Assembly (NCBI RefSeq): GCF_004295585.1
Contig: NZ_AP019400.1
Coordinates: 3,260,001-3,324,000, forward strand
Source: Cohnella abietis
GTDB lineage: Bacteria; Bacillota; Bacilli; Paenibacillales; Paenibacillaceae
Direction of reading: 5' to 3'
Length of the DNA stretch: 64,000 nt
The notes under the pieces are model-generated. The model saw only the letters and a list, made by a program, of their open reading frames with translations, made no database searches and was not told where the DNA came from. Each line of letters starts with the position of its first letter. Positions within the stretch are counted from its first letter, which is position 1. The translations under genes and the position numbers were made by a program. This document shows positions 1-9,427 of this stretch, one piece after another.

Positions 1-1
1 A

Positions 2-787
2 CGGCAAGTGAACCCGGACGAGCCTTTTCCAACCTATACCGTGACATCGTACGATGAGGTCGGACAATTGATGCACAGCTACAATAAGTTGAGTGATCGG
101 ATTGAACGACTAACCGAGCAGGTAAAAATCAATGAGTCGCGGAAAAAAGAAGTGGATATTCTGGCGCTTCAGTCGCAAATAAATCCTCATTTTCTATATA
201 ACACTTTATCCTCGATCCATTGGATGTCCCTAATGAACAAGGACCAGAAGACAGCGGAGATGGTCAGCTCACTAGGTGATTTTCTACGATTCAGCTTGAA
301 TCAAGGACTGGACTATACTCCGGTGAAGCAGGAGGTCGATCATGCTCGTAATTATGTCCGCATTCAGTCGATTCGTTACCCGGATAAGTTCGATGTCCAT
401 TTTCTCATCGATCCCGCCATGCTAGATCATAAGATGCTCAAGCTCCTGCTCCAGCCACTTATCGAGAATGCGTTGATCCATGGTCTTCAGAAGCAAGAGG
501 GGAAAGGCAAAATGTATGTTCATGCCGGTATTCAAGGAGATCGGTTGATCTTTGCCGTTCAGGATGAGGGCATTGGAATGGATCAGGACACTTTGAGGAA
601 AATTGAGGCTGGTTTGAATGATACGGTAGAACCCCATTCTGGGGAACGTGGAAGCTATGGGTTGAGTAACGTTCATCAGCGGCTGCTTCTGCATTATGAC
701 AGCGAATCCGGTTTACACATTCAGAGCATTGCTGGGAAGGGAACGAAGGTAACCTTCTCCATTCCGATCAGGGAGGAACATTCATGA
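2..787 (+). CDS. Sensor histidine kinase, YesM type (5' partial)
   Basis: C-terminal part of a membrane sensor kinase; the frame is open to the left edge, so the N-terminal sensor and membrane segments lie outside the window, and the GTG at 8 is not a real start. Visible are the end of a HAMP-like linker and coiled coil, the His_kinase H-box (NPHFLYNTLSSI, phospho-accepting His about residue 64 of the visible part), and an HATPase domain with N-box (LLQPLIENALIHG), DEGIGM and GSYGLSNVHQRL. Members of this family sense extracellular carbohydrate or stress and phosphorylate an AraC-type regulator. Its TGA overlaps the ATG of the response regulator (ATGA at 784-787), so the two are translationally coupled. 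Confident in family; the signal is unknown. Confidence 0.93.
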   Translation, partial: RQVNPDEPFPTYTVTSYDEVGQLMHSYNKLSDRIERLTEQVKINESRKKEVDILALQSQINPHFLYNTLSSIHWMSLMNKDQKTAEMVSSLGDFLRFSLNQGLDYTPVKQEVDHARNYVRIQSIRYPDKFDVHFLIDPAMLDHKMLKLLLQPLIENALIHGLQKQEGKGKMYVHAGIQGDRLIFAVQDEGIGMDQDTLRKIEAGLNDTVEPHSGERGSYGLSNVHQRLLLHYDSESGLHIQSIAGKGTKVTFSIPIREEHS

Positions 788-2331
788 AGGTAATGATCGT
801 AGACGATGAGGTTATTATTCGCACGGGTCTCAGTACAGTTATCGACTGGCAAGAGCAAGGGTTTACGTTGCTGGAACCAGCCGCTTCCGCTGAGGAGGCA
901 TGGGCAAGAATTCCATTGGAAAAGCCTGATATTATCATTACAGACATCCAAATGACGGGTATGAATGGACTTGAATTGGCGAGCAAGGTATATGAGCATT
1001 ATTCGGGTACAGAAATTATCATTCTTACGGGTTACGATGATTTTCATTATGCGCAGCAGGCTGTTCGTGAAGGTGTGAGCGATTATTTACTTAAAATCAG
1101 CGGTCCCGAGGAAATTATGAAAGCAGTTATGTATGCGAAGCAGAGGAAGCTGAAGAAGCTTGAAACGACGCAGCAGGATCAAATTCTAAAAATCGCCTAC
1201 CGCAACCGCATGTTCGAAAGGCTTGTTATGGAAGGCATAGAGAACGAGCAGATGTTAGCCGCACTAAAGCAAGTGTTTCCGAGCTTGTTCCCGGCTGCTG
1301 GAACACAATCGCTTCAAGTTTTAATCTTAGTTTCAAGTGGATGGGAACGGCGAGCGGGAAACGATGGTCTGTTACATTTTGCTACGGATAATATGCTCAA
1401 AGAGTTAATTCAATGTGAAACGTTAATTCGTCAGGATCATATTCTCGCCATAGTCAGGCATGAGGCTGATTATGCGGATACTTATAAGCTGGAATCCACC
1501 TTGGCCGTTATTCGGAATAAGCTGAAATGCTCTGTATTCACGGCAGTGGGCTCATTGGTGAAATCTGCTCTTGAAATAAAGTCTTCGTTCACAGAAGCTG
1601 GAGTGGCATTCTCTTACAGAACCTTGATTGGGAAAAATACGACTATTTTTTACGATGAGATTAAAAGTCGTAGAGGAGGAAGAAACGTCTGCTCGCAAGA
1701 AGAGGAGTCGGCTTTGACTTCCATTCTAAAGAGTGGCAATCCCAATGATCTAAGGCACTGGTGTCATCGCATAGTGAAAGAGCAAGCACAGGACGGCCAA
1801 GCTACTCCCGACTCGCTGTACGCCTTTACAAACTCGATTGTCGTTGCAGCCCATCGATGGCTGGAACGTGTGCTTGCTTCCCCGGTGAATGCTCCCATTC
1901 GATTAGAAATTCTTTTTTCTAATATGACGGTTGGACATGCGGAGCCCGAAGAAGTTTTGTTCGGGAGCTTGAATCATCTTCTGGATGTGTACACGCTGTC
2001 GAACTCTAAAACGAAAGGCTCTTATGTAAGGCACGCGATTGCGTTTATTAAAGAGCATCTGGACAAGAACATCACGTTACAGCAAGTGGCTAAGTCTGTT
2101 CACGTGAATCCGAATCACCTTAGCGAAGTATTCAAGCGGGAAACGGGACTGAATTATTTGGAATTCGTAACGCGCCAGAGAATGGAGCGAGCGGAGGAAA
2201 TATTAAACGAATCCAATGCGAAGATTAGTGAGGTAGCCAATCGAGTGGGGTACGAGGATATTAAATATTTTAGCCGCTTATTCAAGAAACATACAGGTAG
2301 AACTCCTTCGGAATATCGCAATAAAGACTGA
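784..2331 (+). CDS. Response regulator with AraC DNA-binding domain, YesN type
   Basis: 515 aa. Receiver domain at about 1-120 with the acidic pair D7/D8, phospho-acceptor D54 (TDIQM) and conserved K104. A long middle segment of about 290 residues without an obvious motif follows. The last 100 residues are two AraC helix-turn-helix units (ITLQQVAKSVHVNPNHLSEVFK; ISEVANRVGYEDIKYFSRLFKKHTG). It is the cognate partner of the upstream kinase (4-nt overlap) and, from position, probably activates the ABC transporter operon that follows after a 118-bp gap. Confidence 0.93.
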   Translation: MKVMIVDDEVIIRTGLSTVIDWQEQGFTLLEPAASAEEAWARIPLEKPDIIITDIQMTGMNGLELASKVYEHYSGTEIIILTGYDDFHYAQQAVREGVSDYLLKISGPEEIMKAVMYAKQRKLKKLETTQQDQILKIAYRNRMFERLVMEGIENEQMLAALKQVFPSLFPAAGTQSLQVLILVSSGWERRAGNDGLLHFATDNMLKELIQCETLIRQDHILAIVRHEADYADTYKLESTLAVIRNKLKCSVFTAVGSLVKSALEIKSSFTEAGVAFSYRTLIGKNTTIFYDEIKSRRGGRNVCSQEEESALTSILKSGNPNDLRHWCHRIVKEQAQDGQATPDSLYAFTNSIVVAAHRWLERVLASPVNAPIRLEILFSNMTVGHAEPEEVLFGSLNHLLDVYTLSNSKTKGSYVRHAIAFIKEHLDKNITLQQVAKSVHVNPNHLSEVFKRETGLNYLEFVTRQRMERAEEILNESNAKISEVANRVGYEDIKYFSRLFKKHTGRTPSEYRNKD

Positions 2332-2449
2332 GTAATGTCTACCCTGAGGCAGAAGTTTGTCTCCTTATCAGAGAATAGACCACCCTCTATACTTAGAACA
2401 ACTCGTCATAAGTACGAGCGTATGGGAAAAAACCAGGGAGGGTATAAAG

Positions 2450-3775
2450 ATGAAAAAATGGTTAGCAAGTAGTCTTATGGTCGTCATGATTGTGATGTTG
2501 TTGGCAGCCTGTGGAGGAAACTCAGAAAAATCATCCAATGGAAACACAGAGAACGGCAATGCGAAGGTCAAGCTTTCGTTATGGCACAAATTTTCCGGAG
2601 ACGACGCCCGCGCCAAAGCCATGCGGGGAATTATCGAGCAATTCAAGCAAGATAATCCGAATATCGACCTAGAGGTTCAACCTATTCCCCCTGATGGTTA
2701 CGCGACGCGGATTAAAACAGCTGCGGCCGCTAATGAGCTTCCGAACATATTCATTCTTCCTCCAGGTACGATGACGAAAGAGCTAGTTAACGGCAAGCTA
2801 ATCCAACCGATAGATGACTTGCTGAGTGCGAATGAAGAGTGGGAAAAGGGATTTCTTGAAGGTTCATTTACTGACTTCACGGTCAATGGAGGCATCTACA
2901 GCGCTCCACTTGGTATCTCTCCAACCTCATTCCTTTTCTATAATAAATCAATTTTTGATAAATACAGCTTAACGGTGCCTAAAACTTGGGACGAATTATT
3001 AAATGCGATAAAGATCTTCAACGACAATAAGATCACTCCTATTGCATTAGGGAACAAAGCAGCATGGCCGGCACAATCCAGCATGTTCAGCTCGCTTGCA
3101 GATCGGGTTACAGGTACAGAGTGGTTGTTGAATGCGGCTGCACAAAAGGATGCTAAATTCACGGACCCTCAATTCGTACAAGCTTTGACCTATGTTCAGG
3201 ATTTAGGCAATGCTGGTGCATTTCAGAAAGGCTTCAATAGCATAGATGTCACGCAAATGGAGCAAATGTTCGCTCAAGGGCAAGCTGCAATGATGATTGA
3301 CGGAAGCTGGGCGTTGCCGTACTTGGCGGAAACAGCTACCAAAGAGGTACTGGATTCGATGGAAGTGACTGTTCTTCCAACCGTTCCAGGCGGCGAGGGA
3401 TCTGCTGAAGCGCTTGCGGGTGTCGTCGGTGACGGCCTTGCAGTAAACATTAATGCGTCAGGAGCTGTTAAAGAAGCTGCCTATAAGCTTATTCTAGCTT
3501 TGAGTGGTCCTGAGGCTCAGAAAACAACGCTTAACGCAAGTCAGCTAGTCAGCTATAACATCAATCCAGACGAGAGCAAAGTATCCTCACTGTTCATTAA
3601 AGCTCATCAACTGTTGAAAGAGGTCAAGCTGACACCTGTCTACGATATTGCACTGACTTCTTCAGCAGCGGATGTCGTTAATAATGGCTTGCAGGAAGTT
3701 CTGCTTGGTGGAAAACCAGCAGATATAGCCAAGAAAATTCAAGATGCTCAAGCTAGAGCCTTGCTCAATCAATAG
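2450..3775 (+). CDS. Sugar ABC transporter substrate-binding lipoprotein
   Basis: 441 aa, family 1 extracellular solute-binding protein. Start set at ATG 2450 because AGGGAGGG lies 7 nt upstream and a lipoprotein signal follows directly (hydrophobic stretch then lipobox LAAC, Cys at residue 22); an in-frame start at 2357 would bury the signal peptide. After the Cys is a Ser/Asn/Gly-rich spacer, then the SLWHKFSGDD start typical of these proteins. It delivers a mono- or oligosaccharide to the two permeases downstream; the substrate cannot be told from sequence. A strong hairpin (3794-3829) separates it from the permease genes. Confidence 0.93.
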   Translation: MKKWLASSLMVVMIVMLLAACGGNSEKSSNGNTENGNAKVKLSLWHKFSGDDARAKAMRGIIEQFKQDNPNIDLEVQPIPPDGYATRIKTAAAANELPNIFILPPGTMTKELVNGKLIQPIDDLLSANEEWEKGFLEGSFTDFTVNGGIYSAPLGISPTSFLFYNKSIFDKYSLTVPKTWDELLNAIKIFNDNKITPIALGNKAAWPAQSSMFSSLADRVTGTEWLLNAAAQKDAKFTDPQFVQALTYVQDLGNAGAFQKGFNSIDVTQMEQMFAQGQAAMMIDGSWALPYLAETATKEVLDSMEVTVLPTVPGGEGSAEALAGVVGDGLAVNINASGAVKEAAYKLILALSGPEAQKTTLNASQLVSYNINPDESKVSSLFIKAHQLLKEVKLTPVYDIALTSSAADVVNNGLQEVLLGGKPADIAKKIQDAQARALLNQ

Positions 3776-3793
3776 AAAATAGATGAGATTCTC

Positions 3794-3829
3794 GATATCA
3801 GCTCTTTCTTCTACAAAAGAGCTGATATC
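3794..3829 (+). terminator. Intra-operon hairpin after the binding-protein gene
   Basis: Perfect 14-bp stem GATATCAGCTCTTT / AAAGAGCTGATATC with an 8-nt loop, between the binding protein stop and the first permease. No T-run of note follows, so it more likely protects or partly terminates the upstream message, giving more binding protein than permease, as in other sugar ABC operons. Confidence 0.7.
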
Positions 3830-3858
3830 GTTACTTATTCGGATAGGAGGAATGCAAC

Positions 3859-4737
3859 GTGCTATCATTTGGGGCTCGTACAAGAGGCTTTGTCGTTGCA
3901 GCGCTTCTCCCCGCAACGCTGTTGTATTTGGTTTTCGTCATTGTTCCTCTACTATGGTCTGCGTATTATGGCTTTTATGATTGGAAGGGCATGGGCGCAG
4001 CGAAGTATATCGGCTTTGATAATTATTTGGAAGTGTTTAAGGATCCATTGTTTTGGCGTGCTTTCAAGAACAATATGATTATCGTCGCTGCCTCTATCTT
4101 AGGTCAGGTACCTATTGCGCTTGGACTGGCACTCGTTCTACGCAAAGCGACTTGGTTTCGAAGATTCGTTCGAACAGCCGTATTTATGCCGATGGTGCTT
4201 TCTTCCGTCGTTGTTGGGATGATCTGGGGGTACGTCTATCATCCGCAGATTGGTATTTTGAACTCCCTGCTAGAAACATTAGGTTTGAATTCTTGGGAGA
4301 GAGAATGGCTATCGGATCCGTCGATTGCGATGTATTCCTTGTCTGTCCCTATCATATGGAACTATATCGGACCTTTCTTGATTATGTTTATTGCTGCATT
4401 ACAGAACATTCCTGAAGAAATCAATGAGGCGGCCAAGATGGATGGAGTGCGTCCGTTTCGCAAATTATTCACGATTACCTTCCCGATGATTTGGGATACG
4501 TTCAAGGTCATTATCGTGTTATGCATATCCGGAAGCTTGAAGGAATTCGATTTTATCTACGTCATGACAGGCGGAGGCCCTGCGCATTCCACTGAATTGA
4601 TGGCCACTTACATGTATAACAACACGTTCTCTGTTTATCGTTTCGGTTATGGTAGTGCGGTTTCAACGATGATAATTGTGCTGAGCTTAGCGCTCGTTCT
4701 AGTTAGCCAAATTCTGATGAAGAAGAAAAATCCATAA
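3859..4737 (+). CDS. Sugar ABC transporter permease, MalF/UgpA type
   Basis: 292 aa with about six hydrophobic segments. The binding-protein-dependent permease EAA loop is present (NEAAKMDGVRPFRKLFTITFPMI). GTG start at 3859 is preferred: GGATAGGAGG lies 8 nt upstream. It forms a heterodimeric membrane channel with the next gene (14-nt gap). No ABC ATPase gene accompanies it; family practice in Bacillota is to share a general ATPase such as MsmX, which is inference here. Confidence 0.92.
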   Translation: MLSFGARTRGFVVAALLPATLLYLVFVIVPLLWSAYYGFYDWKGMGAAKYIGFDNYLEVFKDPLFWRAFKNNMIIVAASILGQVPIALGLALVLRKATWFRRFVRTAVFMPMVLSSVVVGMIWGYVYHPQIGILNSLLETLGLNSWEREWLSDPSIAMYSLSVPIIWNYIGPFLIMFIAALQNIPEEINEAAKMDGVRPFRKLFTITFPMIWDTFKVIIVLCISGSLKEFDFIYVMTGGGPAHSTELMATYMYNNTFSVYRFGYGSAVSTMIIVLSLALVLVSQILMKKKNP

Positions 4738-4751
4738 GGGAGAGTGAGTTC

Positions 4752-5624
4752 ATGAATGTTGCGGCGAATGGTCTATCGACAACCTCTCCTAAAGGAAAAT
4801 CCTTTATAGTGAAATCTAAGAACGGCATTGTAACAGCTGTATTAGCCGTCTATGCCGTAGTTACTTTATATCCGCTTATCTGGCTTATGCTTAGCGCCTT
4901 TAAGACGAATGCTGATTTTGCGCATCCGTTTGCTATACCGAAGGTGTGGCATTGGGAAAATCTGCAAAAGGCTTGGACGGTCTCTCATATGGGGACGGCA
5001 ATGGTGAATTCCATTATCGTGACAACGGTAGCCTTGGCGCTCACCCTCGTTCTAGGTGCATTAGCAGCTTATGTGTTATCCCGGTTCCAATTCAAATTCA
5101 AGGTTCTGATCATGGGCTTCTTTTTGCTGGGTATGCTCATACCGATTCACAGCACGCTGGTTCCTTTGTTTATTCTCATGAATAAAATTCACATGCTGAA
5201 CACGTATCCGGCGTTGATTTTACCTTATGTTGCTTTCCAACTACCGATTGCTATCTTTATCGCGACGGCTTATATGAGTACCTTTCCGAAGGACATTGAG
5301 GAAGCGGCCTTCGTCGATGGGATGGGTTACTGGGGGATTTTCTGGAAAATCATATTGCCATTGGCCTCTCCGGCACTAGCGACAGTTGCGATCCTATCTG
5401 TGCTTCGCTTCTGGAATGAATTCTCCTTTGCGCTTGTCTTCATTAGTAAGGCTTCGTTGAAGACAGTTCCGCTTAGCCTATCCGTGTTCGCGAACGGGTA
5501 TGGCACGGATTATAAGCTGACCATGGCCGCTATGGCGATATCCGTCATTCCTACCATTGCGGTATATCTTTTATTTTCAGAGAAAATTATGAAGGGCATG
5601 ACGGCTGGAGCGGTCAAAGGCTGA
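4752..5624 (+). CDS. Sugar ABC transporter permease, MalG/UgpE type
   Basis: 290 aa, six membrane segments, EAA loop EEAAFVDGMGYWGIFWKIILP. Opens 14 nt after the first permease with AAGGGAGAG before its ATG. Second half of the inner-membrane channel for the sugar delivered by the lipoprotein at 2450. Confidence 0.92.
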   Translation: MNVAANGLSTTSPKGKSFIVKSKNGIVTAVLAVYAVVTLYPLIWLMLSAFKTNADFAHPFAIPKVWHWENLQKAWTVSHMGTAMVNSIIVTTVALALTLVLGALAAYVLSRFQFKFKVLIMGFFLLGMLIPIHSTLVPLFILMNKIHMLNTYPALILPYVAFQLPIAIFIATAYMSTFPKDIEEAAFVDGMGYWGIFWKIILPLASPALATVAILSVLRFWNEFSFALVFISKASLKTVPLSLSVFANGYGTDYKLTMAAMAISVIPTIAVYLLFSEKIMKGMTAGAVKG

Positions 5625-5657
5625 TTCGCTGTAAGCTTGCCTATGGAGGGAACACTA

Positions 5658-6716
5658 ATGACTCAATTAAAGGTAGGAATGATTGGAGCGGGCTCAATCT
5701 CGGATGCTCACTTAGATGCTTATTCCAAAAATAAAGAAGTCACACTCTATGCGATCTTCGATTATAACCGACAACGCGCGGAAGAGAAGGCTGCCAAATA
5801 TAAGATTTCCCATGTTTATTCCGATTTGGGTGAGTTTCTAGCTGATCCAGATGTAGAGGCCGTTAGCATATGTACTTGGAACAACTCTCATGCTGATATT
5901 AGCATAGCTGCCTTGGATGCAGGTAAGCATGTGCTATGTGAAAAGCCGTTAAGCCAAACGTTAGATCAGGCTTTAAAGGTGGAAGAAGCTGTTCATCGCA
6001 GCGGGAAAATGCTCCAGGTTGGATTTGTCCGACGGTACGCATCGAATACGGAAATCCTTCGAAAGTTTATCGATAATGGTGAACTCGGAAGCATTTATTA
6101 TGCAAAGGCGTCGTATTTGCGCCGTTTAGGTAACCCAGGAGGATGGTTTGCGGACAAAGAAAGATCCGGTGGAGGTCCACTCATTGATCTGGGTGTTCAT
6201 GTCATTGATTTATGCTGGTATTTAATGGGTAAGCCAAAGGTTAAATCGGTTTCCGGCAACACTTATCGTAAGCTGGGGAATCGCTCCAATATTCAAAACT
6301 TATCTTTCTATAAAGCCGCCGATTACGATCCATCTAAGAATGACGTTGAGGATATGGCCAATGCGCTCATCCGATTCGAGAACGGGGCTTCTCTTATGGT
6401 GGATGCCAGCTTTACGCTTCATGGAAATGACGAAACATCTGTTAAGCTGTACGGCGACAAGGGCGGCGCGGAAATCGAGCCGGCATTCGCTATCATTACG
6501 GAAAAGCACAATACGATTCTGAACATCGCTCCACAGGTCGACAACTCTTCATTCGATTTCGAGCAAAGCTTCCAGAATGAGATCAATCATTTTGTCAGCA
6601 GCTGTTTGGGCAGAACGGAAACCTTGAGTCCGGTGCAGGATGGCGTGGAAATTATGAAAATACTAAGTGCAATCTACGAATCCAGCGAAAAAGGAATCGA
6701 GATCACCTTTAACTAA
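5658..6716 (+). CDS. Gfo/Idh/MocA family oxidoreductase
   Basis: 352 aa. N-terminal Rossmann fold (VGMIGAGSISDAHL at residues 5-18), the family signature CEKPLSQ about residue 96-102, then the C-terminal alpha/beta substrate domain with the GGPLIDLGVHVIDL segment (active-site His). Start moved from TTG 5637 to ATG 5658 because TGGAGGG sits 7 nt ahead of it. Probably an NAD(P)-dependent sugar or inositol dehydrogenase acting in the cytoplasm on the imported sugar; the exact substrate is unknown. Confidence 0.9.
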   Translation: MTQLKVGMIGAGSISDAHLDAYSKNKEVTLYAIFDYNRQRAEEKAAKYKISHVYSDLGEFLADPDVEAVSICTWNNSHADISIAALDAGKHVLCEKPLSQTLDQALKVEEAVHRSGKMLQVGFVRRYASNTEILRKFIDNGELGSIYYAKASYLRRLGNPGGWFADKERSGGGPLIDLGVHVIDLCWYLMGKPKVKSVSGNTYRKLGNRSNIQNLSFYKAADYDPSKNDVEDMANALIRFENGASLMVDASFTLHGNDETSVKLYGDKGGAEIEPAFAIITEKHNTILNIAPQVDNSSFDFEQSFQNEINHFVSSCLGRTETLSPVQDGVEIMKILSAIYESSEKGIEITFN

Positions 6717-6732
6717 ATCGGAGGTAACGCCT

Positions 6733-7572
6733 ATGAAAATTTGTTTAAGTGCCTGGAGCTGCCATCAGCTTTATAACCGAGGAGCTTGGAGCAATGTGGA
6801 CTTTATCGATTTCGTGGGACGGGATACGAAAGCCCAAGGAGTCGAATTGCTGACGAAATATTTGAGCTCCGATACCGATTTGATATCTATTGAGGAAGCT
6901 TTAAGTCGTAATAACTTGAGTGTAGCTTGTATCGGGGCAAGCAATAATTTTGTGTTGCCGAACGAAGGAGAGCGCCTGGAGCAAGTAGAGGAAATTGCGA
7001 AAGCCGTTCATCTGGCCAAGCATTTCGGAGCTGCCGTCGTTCGCGTGTTTGCGGGTGACGAGTTAGAGGGGATTTCTTATGAGCAAGGTAGGCAATGGAT
7101 TGTTGAGGGCTTGAAGAGTGCAGCGGCAATGGCTGAGACTCAAGGAATTAAGCTTTGCTTGGAAAACCACGGCACCTTCGCCGGCAAAGCCTCTCAAGTG
7201 AAGGAGATCATCACGAGTGTTAATTCCCCAGCTTTGCGAAGCACGTTCGATACGGGGAACTTTCTGCTGGTAGAGGAAAATCCAAGTGATGCGATAGACC
7301 AGTTACAAAAATTAGCTGATCATGTTCATTTCAAGGATTTTGTTAAAGTCGAGGAGCAGCAAGAAGGGACCGTATATTGCTCGCTTGCTGGCGATTATTA
7401 TATCGGTAAAATCGCAGGCGAGGGTAGCGTTGATCTGCTCTACATTCTAGGTCGTCTCAAGGATGCAGCCTATGAAGGCTGGTTAACGGTGGAGTACGAA
7501 GGCGATGACGATGAGCAGACGGCTTCCATACAATCGATTGCGAACTTGAATAAGATTCTTCAGACTTTATAA
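6733..7572 (+). CDS. Sugar phosphate isomerase/epimerase (xylose-isomerase-like TIM barrel)
   Basis: 279 aa. AP-endonuclease-2/xylose isomerase TIM-barrel features: LCLENHGTFAG (metal-binding Glu), STFDTGNFLL (Asp), DHVHFKDF (His) and LTVEYEGD near the C-terminus (Glu). Start at ATG 6733, preceded by GGAGGTAAC. It follows the dehydrogenase by 16 nt; together with the paralogue at 8102 it suggests a path of oxidation followed by epimerisation or isomerisation of the sugar. Confidence 0.88.
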   Translation: MKICLSAWSCHQLYNRGAWSNVDFIDFVGRDTKAQGVELLTKYLSSDTDLISIEEALSRNNLSVACIGASNNFVLPNEGERLEQVEEIAKAVHLAKHFGAAVVRVFAGDELEGISYEQGRQWIVEGLKSAAAMAETQGIKLCLENHGTFAGKASQVKEIITSVNSPALRSTFDTGNFLLVEENPSDAIDQLQKLADHVHFKDFVKVEEQQEGTVYCSLAGDYYIGKIAGEGSVDLLYILGRLKDAAYEGWLTVEYEGDDDEQTASIQSIANLNKILQTL

Positions 7573-7607
7573 TCTCTATCATCTTAATATCGAAGGAGAT
7601 TAGCGAT

Positions 7608-8105
7608 ATGCCGGATATGCTAGTTAAATTATATGAGCTTCCAGAACCGGATTCTCACAAGGAAAAGCTGGACGGTTTAGACATCCGCAGAGCGCTTGCG
7701 CCAGAAAAACATCTCATTGTAGAGTTTGTCAGAAAACACTTCAATCCCCGTTGGGCGGATGAATGTGAAGTGGCGATATCAAGGCTCCCGGCAACCTGTT
7801 ATATAGTAGTGGATAATGGAAAAATGGTTGGCTTTGCCTGCTATGATGCGATTTGCAAAAACTTCTTTGGGCCTACTGGTGTTGATGAGAATTATAGGGG
7901 CAAAGGAATTGGCAAAGCCTTATTATTTGCATGCTTGCGTGCGATGGCTGCCGATGGATATGGTTATGCCATTATTGGCGGCGCTGGACCTGTGGATTTT
8001 TATGCGAGCACGGTGGGAGCTGTCGAGATTCCAGGCTCGGCTCCTGGAATCTATCGAGGAATGCTGAAAGAAAGCTCATTGGATGCGGTAGGAGGCACAA
8101 AATGA
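7608..8105 (+). CDS. GNAT-family N-acetyltransferase
   Basis: 165 aa. Acetyl-CoA binding motif A appears as VDENYRGKGIGKALLFACL (R/QxxGxG/A form). GAAGGAG precedes the ATG. It sits between the two isomerase genes and overlaps the next start by ATGA, so it belongs to the operon. The acceptor, possibly an amino sugar of the pathway, is unknown. Confidence 0.85.
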   Translation: MPDMLVKLYELPEPDSHKEKLDGLDIRRALAPEKHLIVEFVRKHFNPRWADECEVAISRLPATCYIVVDNGKMVGFACYDAICKNFFGPTGVDENYRGKGIGKALLFACLRAMAADGYGYAIIGGAGPVDFYASTVGAVEIPGSAPGIYRGMLKESSLDAVGGTK

Positions 8106-8977
8106 AATTATTAAATAAAATCGGAGTTATGTCAGATAGCTTCAGGGCTGGCGTCCGAGGAGGAATTGTACAAGCGCGCAACAATGGTGCCGACGGTGTA
8201 CAAATCTACGCGGTAGATGGAGAGATGGACCCGGCTAATCTGTCCACTTCAGCTAGGAAAGAACTGAAAGACTTTATCGCCTCGAATGGGTTGGAAATAT
8301 CCGCCTTATGCGGTGACTTGGGCGGGCATGGGTTTCAGGATGCTACGGTGAACAGGGAAAAGATCGACAAATCGAAACGGATTCTTGATCTTGCCGTAGA
8401 GCTGGGCACGAATATTGTTACAACCCATATCGGTATTGTTCCGCATGACCACAGCGGCCAAGTCTTTTCTGAGATGCAGAAGGCATGTGAGGAGCTTGGA
8501 GTATATGCGACAAGCATGAATGCCTATTTTGCGATTGAAACGGGTCCTGAGCCGGCTGCGCATCTGAGAAGCTTTCTTGATACCTTAAGCACCAAAGGAG
8601 TTTCGGTTAACTATGACCCGGCTAACTTCGTTATGGTAACCGGAGATGATCCGGTGCAGGGCGTGTATACGTTGCGTGATTATATCGTTCATACGCATGT
8701 GAAGGATGGAATTCGTTACAAGGAAATCGATCCACGCGAAGTATATGGCGCTCTTGGTTTCGAGCCGATGGATCATGGCAAAATCGCGGAAATGGTCACT
8801 AAAGGGGAAATCTTTAAGGAAGTGCCATTAGGCGAAGGTAAGGTTGATTTTCCTGCCTATTTCAAGGCTCTGCAGGAAATTGGATATGAAGGTTACTTGA
8901 CGATAGAGCGTGAAGTGGGCGTTCAGCCTGAAGAAGATATTCGCAAAGCTGTGGCGTTTATTAAGCAGTACAAATGA
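8102..8977 (+). CDS. Sugar phosphate isomerase/epimerase, second copy
   Basis: 291 aa TIM-barrel protein of the same superfamily as 6733 but diverged. Metal or catalytic candidates: FAIETGPEP (Glu), VNYDPANFVM (Asp), VHTHVKDG (His) and LTIEREVG (Glu). The start at ATG 8102 overlaps the acetyltransferase stop (ATGA) and removes a spurious 57-residue extension. Last gene of the operon, closed by the hairpin at 9018. Confidence 0.88.
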   Translation: MKLLNKIGVMSDSFRAGVRGGIVQARNNGADGVQIYAVDGEMDPANLSTSARKELKDFIASNGLEISALCGDLGGHGFQDATVNREKIDKSKRILDLAVELGTNIVTTHIGIVPHDHSGQVFSEMQKACEELGVYATSMNAYFAIETGPEPAAHLRSFLDTLSTKGVSVNYDPANFVMVTGDDPVQGVYTLRDYIVHTHVKDGIRYKEIDPREVYGALGFEPMDHGKIAEMVTKGEIFKEVPLGEGKVDFPAYFKALQEIGYEGYLTIEREVGVQPEEDIRKAVAFIKQYK

Positions 8978-9017
8978 TATATCGTTATGAGGTAGCTCGT
9001 TATATCGGGGTAAAATA

Positions 9018-9041
9018 AACCGCCAGATCAATCTGGCGGTT
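9018..9041 (+). terminator. Terminator hairpin of the sugar operon
   Basis: Perfect 11-bp stem AACCGCCAGAT / ATCTGGCGGTT with a 2-nt loop (functionally 10 bp with 4 nt). Only a weak T-rich tail (TTCTTGTAGTT). It may serve both directions. Confidence 0.75.
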
Positions 9042-9056
9042 CTTGTAGTTATAAGA

Positions 9057-9320
9057 TTAATTAACAAGTACCTCTGTGGACGCAAGGATATGCTCCACAT
9101 ACTTACGGGCCTCCAAATTCAATTGCTCATCTGAAGCTTCCATTGAATCATACGTAACGAAAGCAGGTAGGTAGACAGCGTTCGACGCGTGTATTTGGAG
9201 GTTCCACCCAAAGTTGAATACTACATCTCCGAGCACGGAAAAACACTCAGTAAGGTTCTTGATGATATGTGTGGATGGGGATTCGAGCACATCGAGTACA
9301 AGAAGAACGCGAAGGAACAA
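9057..9320 (-). CDS. Unrecognised ORF, probably a gene remnant
   Basis: Reads about 87 residues from a weak TTG start with no clear ribosome site. The C-terminal half (AVYLPAFVTYDS, LEARKYVEHIL) looks like real protein, but no family was recognised. It lies in a low-information 385-bp gap between the sugar operon and the AraC gene, next to another stump (9347-9427), so a decayed 3' gene end is likely. Confidence 0.25.
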   Translation of the reverse strand: MFLRVLLVLDVLESPSTHIIKNLTECFSVLGDVVFNFGWNLQIHASNAVYLPAFVTYDSMEASDEQLNLEARKYVEHILASTEVLVN

Positions 9321-9346
9321 GATAGGATATCAAATCCGTAACCTAT

Positions 9347-9427
9347 TTAACCTGTGAAATAGACCTTGGTAGCGTTGCCCGTCGAAGTCACCCGAATCCG
9401 ATAAGCCTTAGCCAAATTGCTTTCAAA
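9347..9427 (-). pseudogene. C-terminal stump, carbohydrate-active-enzyme-like tail
   Basis: Directly after, and in frame with, the stop of the AraC gene on the same strand the sequence reads about 26 residues ending in AYRIRVTSTG..TKVYFTG and a TAA. That pattern resembles the end of a beta-sandwich tail of secreted glycosidases. No upstream part remains. The resemblance is from memory and weak. Confidence 0.25.

Noticed and set aside
9347..9427. C-terminal extension of the AraC-SBP protein by stop-codon readthrough
   Set aside because: The open frame after the TAG is only 26 codons and looks like the tail of a different protein class; a chance in-frame join is simpler.
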